Below are positions 21,607-29,277 of a stretch of DNA of 38,946 nucleotides, piece by piece. The position numbers and the translations under genes are program-made. Source of the DNA: a virus; the IMG/VR virus record IMGVR_UViG_3300030382_003005, positions 1-38,946 of that record; one strand, written 5' to 3'. How positions within the stretch are numbered: the first letter of the stretch is position 1; every line of letters begins with the position of its first letter. Below the pieces are notes generated by a model. That model had not been told where the DNA came from. It saw only the letters and a program-made list of their open reading frames with translations, and did not search any database.

Positions 21607-22409
21607 TGGAAGAAACTGTAGCCCCTGAGGAATCAGGACAAGTTACTGAGCAGGTGAATCCTCTTGCATTTGATGCAGGGAGTTTACCTGAAGGATTGAG
21701 GGCAGAACCTAGCCTTCAAACATTTGACTCAGTAGATAAACTCGCAAAGTCCTACGTTAATGCGGTCAAAAAAATCGGTGGTGATCCAGCTAGACTTGTC
21801 AGTATACCACAAGAGGGTGAATCATGGGATAGCTTCTATAACCAAATGGGAAGACCCGAAACACCAGACGGTTATGAATTTGGTGATGATCCTGATAATG
21901 AATTAGAATTTTATCGGAATGCAACTCACCAACTTGGGCTGACACAAGATCAAGCTCAAAATATGCTAGACCTATATGCATCTGTTCAAGAAGAACAGAA
22001 TGAGGCAAATGATCAAGCAACTGCAGATTTTGCAGTTAATAGTCAGATCGAACTCAAAAGAGAGTGGGGTGCTGATTATGATGGTAGGCTTGATCAGGCT
22101 CAACGTGCATTTGGTCAGTTTGCAACTCCTGAATTTAGTGCATTAATGGATGAAACAGGCCTTGGTAACCATCCAGAATTGGTCAAGGCTTTTGCTAAAA
22201 TTGGTGCAATGTTAGGAGAAGATAAGCTCATAGTAGGAACAGGACTAGGACAATCCAGAATTACTCCTCATGATGCCAAAGATCAAATTCAAAGTCTGTA
22301 CTCAGATCCAGAATTTTCTAAAGCATACAGGGATAATAAGGAACCAGGTCACAAAGCTGCTATGGACAAAATGGATAAGTTGTTTAAATCAGCATATCCA
22401 GGACCATAA
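21606..22409 (+). CDS. Scaffold / capsid assembly protein
   Basis: 267 residues, acidic and largely helical, T7 gp9-like. Features: an acidic N-terminus, DSVDKLAKSYVNAVKKIGG, then the phrase MGRPETPDGYEF common to these scaffolds, an EFYRNATHQLGLTQDQAQNM helix, and a C-terminal basic helix AAMDKMDKLFKSAYPG that would bind the capsid subunit. It drives prohead formation and is then released. Directly upstream of the capsid gene, separated by a terminator-like hairpin. Confidence 0.85.
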   Translation: MEETVAPEESGQVTEQVNPLAFDAGSLPEGLRAEPSLQTFDSVDKLAKSYVNAVKKIGGDPARLVSIPQEGESWDSFYNQMGRPETPDGYEFGDDPDNELEFYRNATHQLGLTQDQAQNMLDLYASVQEEQNEANDQATADFAVNSQIELKREWGADYDGRLDQAQRAFGQFATPEFSALMDETGLGNHPELVKAFAKIGAMLGEDKLIVGTGLGQSRITPHDAKDQIQSLYSDPEFSKAYRDNKEPGHKAAMDKMDKLFKSAYPGP

Positions 22410-22505
22410 GGCCAACACGGAAGATAAAAAGAAGACAATCATAAGACCTTCACTTTTCTCTTCTGCGACCCGATAGGACAATCGCTAGGCTATTGTTTAT
22501 GTTCG

Positions 22506-22535
22506 CATGAGCCATGTGGCTTCATGTATCTTTTT
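22506..22535 (+). terminator. Intrinsic terminator/attenuator ahead of the capsid gene
   Basis: CATGA-GCC, loop ATGT, GGC-T-TCATG followed by TATCTTTTT. Eight base pairs with one bulged T, GC-core, U-rich 3' end. It lies 24 bases before the capsid start, in the one sizeable gap (22410-22558) of the late operon. A second stem ACAAT/ATTGT sits about 30 bases upstream. Could lower read-through into, or process the RNA ahead of, the most highly expressed gene. Confidence 0.6.
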
Positions 22536-22558
22536 AATACTTACTTATTGGAAACAAT

Positions 22559-23581
22559 ATGCCAACATTTAGTGATATAGAAACCAGTTACGTTCAGCGT
22601 TATGCGCAGGATGTACAGCATGCTTTACAGCAAAAGACAACCAGACTGAGAAATGCAGTATCCCAAAAACTTGATTGTTCAGGGATTGCTGAGTTCATTG
22701 ATCGGATCGGGAATGCTTCTGCTGAGAATAAGAATGCTAGGTTCGCTGATTCTCCTGTCCAATCTATTGCTCATCAACGCAGGAGAGTTACAGCACGACC
22801 ATATCATGCAGGATTTTTTGTAGAAGGTTTTGATACTCGTAGAATGAACTATGATGTATTCCAGCCCTATGCAGAAGCAACCAGCATGGCTATGGCTCGT
22901 AAAATGGATGAGATTATAGTCGATGCTGCCTTTGGCTCTGCATATCAGTCAGAAGGTGGAGCAATGGATGGTGCAACTGAAGTAGCATGGTCTTCATCTA
23001 GTACAGATAAAACACTTTCTGGTACTACGATTGGGGATCAGTTTATTGCTGCGGATTTTGCATATCATGCATCTCCAGTAGCTAGGACTAGTGGTACTGC
23101 AACAAATAGTGATTTCCCCTTAACTATTGATAAACTTCTTCGTGCAAGGAGAATTCTTGCTCAGAATGAAGCGGATCAGTATGATGAAGGTGGTAATCCA
23201 CTTTTTACTATTGTGTGTTCACAGGCTCAGATTGAGGCTATGCTCCACTTAGAAGCAGTACAAAGTGTTGATTATAACAACCTTCGTGCATTGGTAGAAG
23301 GCCAAACGAATTATTTTGCAGGGTTTCAATTCATACGTTATGAAAAGATGCCTCTAATGGATAATACGAATGGCATGAGCCACGCAAGTAATGTTGGAGA
23401 AAAGGTGTTAGCCTTTCATCCTCTAGGTCTTGCTTTATGTGTATGGATGGACCCCGTTACTAAGATCGAACCCCGAGCAGATAAGAGCTTTACTCCGTAT
23501 GCATATTTTGAAATGGATATGGGTGCAGTTCGTGTCTGGGAGGAAATGGTTGTTCAAATTGATTGCCTCAAAGTTGCTTAA
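22559..23581 (+). CDS. Major capsid protein
   Basis: 340 residues. HK97-fold type by size and pattern: N-arm (FSDIETSYVQRYAQDVQHAL, RLRNAVSQKL), E-loop region with QRRRVTARPYHAGFFVEGFD, and a helical P-domain (YAEATSMAMARKMDEIIVDAAFG), with KLLRARRILAQNEADQY near the middle and a C-terminal ADKSFTPYAYFEMDMGAVRVWEEMVVQID, which is typical of podovirus capsids of the BPP-1/T7-like set. Located right after scaffold. Start ATG has a weak site (TTGGAAACAAT) but is well placed. Confidence 0.88.
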   Translation: MPTFSDIETSYVQRYAQDVQHALQQKTTRLRNAVSQKLDCSGIAEFIDRIGNASAENKNARFADSPVQSIAHQRRRVTARPYHAGFFVEGFDTRRMNYDVFQPYAEATSMAMARKMDEIIVDAAFGSAYQSEGGAMDGATEVAWSSSSTDKTLSGTTIGDQFIAADFAYHASPVARTSGTATNSDFPLTIDKLLRARRILAQNEADQYDEGGNPLFTIVCSQAQIEAMLHLEAVQSVDYNNLRALVEGQTNYFAGFQFIRYEKMPLMDNTNGMSHASNVGEKVLAFHPLGLALCVWMDPVTKIEPRADKSFTPYAYFEMDMGAVRVWEEMVVQIDCLKVA

Positions 23582-23636
23582 TTGCAGTTGAGTCCTTTTA
23601 GTTGAACGCTTAACTATAATTAAATAAGGAGTAAAT

Positions 23637-24107
23637 ATGGCAAATGTATATGGAACCCAACAGACTAAGGCGAATTCTATACCTATGAAAATGGGCGATG
23701 CTCATTCAATGGGTGGCAGAATGCGTGTTTTGTCTGATTCCTATCTTATTCCTGCTGCTGGATCAGTAACTATTGGTGATGTACTCACCATTGGCGAACT
23801 TCCAAAAGGAGCAAGAATATGGGAAGCGCATATGGGCGTTACAGCAACTACAGGTACGGCAAAATTAGAATTAGGAACGATAGTTACCTCTGCAGGTACT
23901 ACCACTACTGATTCTGATGCACTTCTGCTTCCTGTTGTTCATTCATCCAACTTCAATCGTAGTATTGAAAGCGGACAGACTGCAGCAACAGCTAGTGTAG
24001 TGCCATTGTCTTATCCTGATGGTGCAACTATTATAGTTACAAACTCGATAGCCAAATGGACATCGGGTGAGACTATAACTGTTACGATTAAGTATACAAT
24101 CGACTAA
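23637..24107 (+). CDS. Small beta-rich virion protein (head decoration candidate)
   Basis: 156 residues, beta-rich and Thr/Ser/Gly-rich: VLSDSYLIPAAGSVTIGDVL, PKGARIWEAHMGVTA, AKLELGTIVTSAG and a last strand ETITVTIKYTI. Position after the capsid gene and fold-like composition suggest a decoration or minor head protein; no catalytic motif and no family recognised with confidence. AAGGAG 8 bases upstream. Confidence 0.6.
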   Translation: MANVYGTQQTKANSIPMKMGDAHSMGGRMRVLSDSYLIPAAGSVTIGDVLTIGELPKGARIWEAHMGVTATTGTAKLELGTIVTSAGTTTTDSDALLLPVVHSSNFNRSIESGQTAATASVVPLSYPDGATIIVTNSIAKWTSGETITVTIKYTID

Positions 24108-24114
24108 CCATAAT

Positions 24115-24138
24115 GGGGGTGTAGGCAACTATGCCCCC
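24115..24138 (+). other. GC-rich hairpin with GCAA tetraloop
   Basis: GGGGGTGTAG, loop GCAA, CTATGCCCCC: 10 bp with two wobbles, capped by a GNRA tetraloop. It is the only G-tract/C-tract hairpin in the gap between the small virion protein and tail tube A. The tract after it is TTCACAC, not a T-run, so it looks like an RNA stabiliser or processing site rather than a terminator. Confidence 0.5.
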
Positions 24139-24155
24139 TTCACACAAAGGAATTT

Positions 24156-24788
24156 ATGAATAAAGTTAGTGTAGCAAATCTTGCCTTATCTAACTTAGGG
24201 GAAGCTCCTATTCAAAATCTGAATGATAATAATGCAAGAGCAAGAATATCAAGTGCAAGGATTGATGATGTGATCCGTACAGTCTTAAGAGTGCATGATT
24301 GGAACTCAGCAATGAAAAGAGTTGCATTGACCAAATCCAATGATCCTCTATTTGGATGGAACTCAACATTTCAGTTACCTGCAGATTATATAAAAGTTAT
24401 TGAAGTATGGCCTGTTTCAAAATTTAGAGTACAAGGAGCAGAGATACTTTCAAACGAAGATACATTAAATTTGTTATATATCTATGAACCAGCAGATATA
24501 AACTCTCTTGATGTACTGCTTGCAGAAGCAATAGCACTTAAACTTGCAGTAGAAATGGCAGAGACTCTAACTGGTAAAGATGGATTAAAAGAGAGAATGA
24601 TGCAGAAATACTTAATGGCATTACAAGAAGCCAGGTCTGCAAACTCCAAAGATAAGACACCAGAACACAGGGAAGAATCTACATTCTGGAATGCAAGGAG
24701 AAGGGCATCTGGTCAACCACATAGAACATGGTCAACGCCATCTACAGGCTATGCTGTTCTTAACAATTTTATTCCACCTGCATCGTGA
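24156..24788 (+). CDS. Tail tubular protein A (gp11-like)
   Basis: 210 residues. Family phrases: VSVANLALSNLGEAPIQNL, VIRTVLRVHDWNSAMKRVAL and WNSTFQLPADYIKVIEVWP, and a C-terminal LAEAIALKLAVEMAETLTG helix. In T7-like podoviruses this protein rings the portal and connects the nozzle and fibres. AAGGAATTT ahead of the ATG. Immediately followed by tail tube B. Confidence 0.85.
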   Translation: MNKVSVANLALSNLGEAPIQNLNDNNARARISSARIDDVIRTVLRVHDWNSAMKRVALTKSNDPLFGWNSTFQLPADYIKVIEVWPVSKFRVQGAEILSNEDTLNLLYIYEPADINSLDVLLAEAIALKLAVEMAETLTGKDGLKERMMQKYLMALQEARSANSKDKTPEHREESTFWNARRRASGQPHRTWSTPSTGYAVLNNFIPPAS

Positions 24789-24791
24789 TAA

Positions 24792-27700
24792 ATGATATAC
24801 GAATTTCATCAAGCTCGCTTTACTGAAGGAGTTTTAGCAAAGAGTCTTCAGGGGAGATCAACAGAAGAATTCTATAATTATGGTGTAAAGTCTGCAGAGA
24901 ATATGATTCCTCTTATGGAGGGTCCTATGATTAAAAGACCTGGCACTGTCTATGTTTCTCCTGCTGGCAATACAACCTCAAGGTTATTCCCCTTCTACAA
25001 AGGTGGTGAAGAAGCCTATGTTGTAGAAGTTGGGTATGACACAAGTGCAAGTGCAACTACACTTGCTTGTACAGCATCTTCTGGTTCAACAACTATTACA
25101 ACATCAGGTAATACAAATACCATATATGTAGGTCAGCATGTATATGGCGATGACGTAGATGGTGACACCTCAGGCTTCCCTACTAATAATTTAGAAAACT
25201 CTACACAAGTAGCTTCAATTACTGATGCCACGCATTTTGAAATAACAAATGTAACTACAGGGGCATTAAGTGGAACATTAAGTTTTAGTAACAAACCCTT
25301 CATACGTATATACTCACAGGACAAACTACTTGATGTATATAACACAACTACCCCATATGTTGTAAAGTCTCATAGATGGGTTATTGATCCAACTGCAGGA
25401 AGTAACCTAAAACCAATTGACGAAATTGCACAGTTAAATGTAACTCAAAGTGGTGATGTATTGTTCTTTTCCTGCCCAACAAGAACTCCCTTCATGCTTT
25501 CCAGAACACTAGAACCAACTAATGCACGAAGAGCAGAAGATGATAGTGTCTGGACATTAAGCGAATATATTCCTGAAGATGGTCCTTACCAGAATACAAA
25601 TGCAGATAATGACTTAAGTTTTCTTATAAGTGGATCAACAGTAGAAGAAGAAATTGCTGCATGTACATTTGATGTATCTAATAATTATATCGTTGTTGCA
25701 AATCATGGTCTGCAAACTGGAGAGAAGATTAATCTGTCTGTTGCAGATACTACAAGTGATATAACAGGCAATACACAGATTATAGTTAAAAATGGGACTG
25801 TTGATCCTACAATTACAACAACTGTAACTGCCTCTGATGACAGCCCTGATTTACTGTTTACAACAACAAAGTCTCATGGCTTGCAGGATGACGATATTAT
25901 TCAATTTGGACATGTAAGCGGATCATTGCCTGGGAATATATCAGCATCTACAGACTACTATATTATATCGGCACAATATTATACTTTTAAAGTAGCTGCT
26001 TCAGAAGGTGGAACTGCTATTGCCCATAGTAGTAATGGTTCAAATGTCTTTTTTGGTTCAAATAAAGAAACTAGCTATGGAGAAGGAGATCTCCTTTTAG
26101 GAGAACATCCTAATCCAGCAACAGGGACTCCCTTCTCATCTAATTCAGGTGTTGATAACCACTTTTATGTAGTATATTCATCTTCTACTTCATTACAAAT
26201 ATCAGATGCACCAACAAATAAATCATTTGATATTGGTTATCGTGATCGTGATTCCTCTGTTCCTCCAATTACAGGTGTACAATTCACAGGTAAATGCACT
26301 TTAAAACGAGTCAAACATGAAAGTGGCACAAGTATTACTATAACATCAAGAGTTAATGTTGGTGGCAGTTGGACTAATACAAGTGCTTCAAATGGAGGCC
26401 AGACCTTTAGTGATGCAGATATAGGCAGGATGATGAGGTTAAATCCTCTTGCTGATACTGCAACCAGGCGAGGTGGTATTCGGTGGGGGTGGGGTAAAAT
26501 CACCGCTGTAGCCAATGTATATACCTGTACAGTAAAGTTAGAGACAGACCTATCCACAAACCCTGATACAACAAATGGGACCCCTGAGTGGCGATTAGGA
26601 GCTTTTTCTGGATTTACTAATTACACAACTGGAGTCTTTGATGGTACTGGCTATCCAAAAATTAGCCAAATATACCAGCAGAGATTTGTATTTGCAGCCA
26701 CAAAGTATGAACCATCTACAATATGGCTTTCTAGATCAGGGAACTTTTATAACTATGCACCAACTGAATTAACACTACAGGACACTCCAGTAATTACAGG
26801 AGGCATAGCATCGGAAGTTATTTCTGATTCTAATGGACTTAATTTTACTATTGATTCTGATACTCTTGATGAAATCAAGTGGCTTGTTGATTCCAAGAAA
26901 CTTGCAATTGGAACAACTGCAGGAGTATATTTCCTCTATGGGACAGAAACAAATCTAGCTGTTGTACCAACAAGATTTACAGTAAGTAGAGAAACTTCAT
27001 ACTCTGCATCAGATGTGTTACCTGTTATTGTGTCAAATGTACTTATATATGCACAAAGAGGAGGCAGAGAGATACAGGAACTTGAATTCTCTGGGGCAGA
27101 AGATCAATGGCTACAAAGTCGTATCTCAATGAAAGCATACGATATGATCTCTACAAGTAGTGTCGTTAAACTTGCATGGCAGGAAAGGCCAAATCCTATT
27201 ATATGGATGATAATGGAAAATGGTCAGGTGTTATCACTAAGTTATGATCGTTCAGTAAAATTTAAAGCATGGTCAATACATACCATTGGCGGAAGTTATC
27301 AAGAAGGAATTGCAAAAGTCGTAGATATAGCAATAATACCTAGAACAGATTATGATCAAGTATGGCTTAAAGTTAGAAGAACAATTAATAGTGTTGATGT
27401 TGATACTATTGAAATATTCGACCGATTTCCTTCTGAGAATGTTATAACCAGGAATGAACTTGTATTTCTAGATAGTGCAAAAATACATAAAGCATCGGAA
27501 ATTGTAGAAGGAACACCTACTGTTAATGGCCTTACAGCAATAGATGCAACAACTCTTGTTGTTCAAGGACTGACAACTGCACCTCCAATTGGAACAACAT
27601 TTTATATAGGATCAGATCCAACTTTATATACAACAACAAACAGTCACATTACATCATGGACTCTGGATCAAGGTCTAGTACAAGCAGCAGCAGATGATGC

Positions 27701-28184
27701 AGTTATTGATCTTCGGCTAAAGATTCTTACTGTTGCACATTTAGAAGGCGAATCAGTAGGATTATGCACAAATGGTATGGAGCATGCCAATAAAACTGTA
27801 ACAGGAAGCCCATATACAGCAACTCTTGATCATTCTCTGGCAACTACTGCTGTATCAGGATTATCTTATACTGCACAAATGGAAACATTGAGTCCTCCTA
27901 CTCCTGATAATCAATATAATTTTCTCAAACGATTACTTACGCTGACAGCATTGATACAAGATAGTTTGGGAATAGAAATAGAATTTAATGAAACTACTGA
28001 AGAGCTACTATTCAGGTCAACTCAGCAAAATACTGGAGAACCTATTGATTTCTTTAATGGTTTTAAAAAGTCGTCACTATCAGGAATAGGTTGGGATACA
28101 CATAATGTCATAATCCGTAGTACTAGTCCATTGCCGATGCAGATAAATTCATTGTCTCTTGAAGTAGAAACAGGAGGAGCGTGA
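24792..28184 (+). CDS. Tail tubular protein B / nozzle (gp12-like), enlarged
   Basis: 1130 residues, longer than T7 gp12 (about 790). N-terminus FTEGVLAKSLQGRSTEEFYNYGVKSAENM followed by PMIKRPGTVYV matches podovirus tail-tube B proteins; FVFAATKYEPSTIWLSRSG-like and KKLAIGTTAGVYFLYG beta-propeller blocks follow (~650-730). The extra length is in Thr/Ser/Gly-rich beta-sandwich inserts (e.g. LVCTASSGSTTITTSGN-like region and LQTGEKINLSVAD, LQDDDIIQFG, about 100-440). Forms the distal tail nozzle. The stop overlaps the next start (TGATG). Confidence 0.85.
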   Translation: MIYEFHQARFTEGVLAKSLQGRSTEEFYNYGVKSAENMIPLMEGPMIKRPGTVYVSPAGNTTSRLFPFYKGGEEAYVVEVGYDTSASATTLACTASSGSTTITTSGNTNTIYVGQHVYGDDVDGDTSGFPTNNLENSTQVASITDATHFEITNVTTGALSGTLSFSNKPFIRIYSQDKLLDVYNTTTPYVVKSHRWVIDPTAGSNLKPIDEIAQLNVTQSGDVLFFSCPTRTPFMLSRTLEPTNARRAEDDSVWTLSEYIPEDGPYQNTNADNDLSFLISGSTVEEEIAACTFDVSNNYIVVANHGLQTGEKINLSVADTTSDITGNTQIIVKNGTVDPTITTTVTASDDSPDLLFTTTKSHGLQDDDIIQFGHVSGSLPGNISASTDYYIISAQYYTFKVAASEGGTAIAHSSNGSNVFFGSNKETSYGEGDLLLGEHPNPATGTPFSSNSGVDNHFYVVYSSSTSLQISDAPTNKSFDIGYRDRDSSVPPITGVQFTGKCTLKRVKHESGTSITITSRVNVGGSWTNTSASNGGQTFSDADIGRMMRLNPLADTATRRGGIRWGWGKITAVANVYTCTVKLETDLSTNPDTTNGTPEWRLGAFSGFTNYTTGVFDGTGYPKISQIYQQRFVFAATKYEPSTIWLSRSGNFYNYAPTELTLQDTPVITGGIASEVISDSNGLNFTIDSDTLDEIKWLVDSKKLAIGTTAGVYFLYGTETNLAVVPTRFTVSRETSYSASDVLPVIVSNVLIYAQRGGREIQELEFSGAEDQWLQSRISMKAYDMISTSSVVKLAWQERPNPIIWMIMENGQVLSLSYDRSVKFKAWSIHTIGGSYQEGIAKVVDIAIIPRTDYDQVWLKVRRTINSVDVDTIEIFDRFPSENVITRNELVFLDSAKIHKASEIVEGTPTVNGLTAIDATTLVVQGLTTAPPIGTTFYIGSDPTLYTTTNSHITSWTLDQGLVQAAADDAVIDLRLKILTVAHLEGESVGLCTNGMEHANKTVTGSPYTATLDHSLATTAVSGLSYTAQMETLSPPTPDNQYNFLKRLLTLTALIQDSLGIEIEFNETTEELLFRSTQQNTGEPIDFFNGFKKSSLSGIGWDTHNVIIRSTSPLPMQINSLSLEVETGGA

Positions 28185-28633
28185 TGGATTTATGCAAACC
28201 AGTTAGTTTTAAACCAACACGATATACACAAGCACAGTTCAGGTATGGGATTTCAAAGTTAGAAGACCTGATTAATAATGATGATGATAACTCAGATTTG
28301 GTTGTAAGAGAAAATCCTCTCAAAGAACGATTTTTGGATCACCAATATATAAGAGAAGTGTTTAATCCAGCAGGTCAGTTACTAGTTACAAAGATACATA
28401 AGGTCGAACATCCTTTCTTCCTATTGCAAGGAGAAATGTCTATTATTACAGAGAAAGGGGAAGAGCATATATCTGCACCTTATTATGGAGTGACTGCTGT
28501 AGGTACAAAGCGGATCATATACACACACACAGATTGCGTATTTGTAACAGTTCATGCTACTGAGTTAAAAGATACAGATAAAATTGAGAATGAAGTGATT
28601 GCAAAAGAATACACTGAATTAGAGGAACTATGA
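28184..28633 (+). CDS. Cupin-domain protein
   Basis: 149 residues from the ATG at 28184; a GTG at 28181 is possible but AGGAGG is better spaced for the ATG. Residues ~75-125 fit a cupin barrel: HKVEHPFFLLQGEMSIITEKGEE followed by PYYGVTAVGTKRIIYTH and VFVTVHATELKD, with His residues that could bind metal. Such cupin proteins recur among podovirus tail genes; their role there is not established to me. ATGA overlap with the next gene. Confidence 0.72.
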   Translation: MDLCKPVSFKPTRYTQAQFRYGISKLEDLINNDDDNSDLVVRENPLKERFLDHQYIREVFNPAGQLLVTKIHKVEHPFFLLQGEMSIITEKGEEHISAPYYGVTAVGTKRIIYTHTDCVFVTVHATELKDTDKIENEVIAKEYTELEEL

Positions 28634-29277
28634 CTTATATTGCAGCAGGAGCAGCCATATTACAGTTGGGTGCATCATATATGGGTGCGCAAGCAGCTAA
28701 AGCAGCATCTCAATTAGAAGGAGATGAATATGATTTGTCTGCTATACAAACCCTGCTTACTGCAAGATACAATTTAGGCAATATTATCGAATCAGGAATG
28801 ATTAAACACGATAGTATAATGGAACAAGGAGCAGATAAAGAAGCATTACTTAAAAGAGCAGGGAAGTTGCGATTAGGTAAAACTGTTGCTACTATTGGCG
28901 CAAGTGGTGTTAGAATGGATAGTGGAACAGCAAACCAGCAAATTATAAAAAGTGGCTTAGATAATGCTTCGCAAATACTTGCCAACCAGGAAGAATTAAA
29001 TGCTGCAATATCAGGACTTGAGACTAATGTAGGTAAACAACTTGAAGAAACAAGAGTTAAAGCACTTAATGATTACAATAAACTGAAACGAATGGCTAAA
29101 CTTGCACGAGAAGGTGGTAATACTGGACATTTTGCTACAATGATGACAGGTATAGCTGGAGCAGCAGGAACCTATACTAATTTAGGTGGTAATTTCTCTG
29201 AGTTTCAGACTCAGGAAACAGGCGGAGGCATAGAAACAAGCACACTACCTAAAAATTACAAACCAGGTGGCAAATAA
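28630..29277 (+). CDS. Internal virion protein (gp14-like)
   Basis: 215 residues, mostly Ala-rich helix: AAGAAILQLGASYMGAQAAK, an LRLGKTVATIGASGVRMDSG turn with the usual SG.R.DSGTA pattern, a coiled middle (NAAISGLETNVGKQLEETR) and a Gly-rich end. Small hydrophobic helical proteins at this position (after the tail tube) form part of the ejection channel (T7 gp14-like). Overlaps next start as TAATG. Confidence 0.68.
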   Translation: MTYIAAGAAILQLGASYMGAQAAKAASQLEGDEYDLSAIQTLLTARYNLGNIIESGMIKHDSIMEQGADKEALLKRAGKLRLGKTVATIGASGVRMDSGTANQQIIKSGLDNASQILANQEELNAAISGLETNVGKQLEETRVKALNDYNKLKRMAKLAREGGNTGHFATMMTGIAGAAGTYTNLGGNFSEFQTQETGGGIETSTLPKNYKPGGK

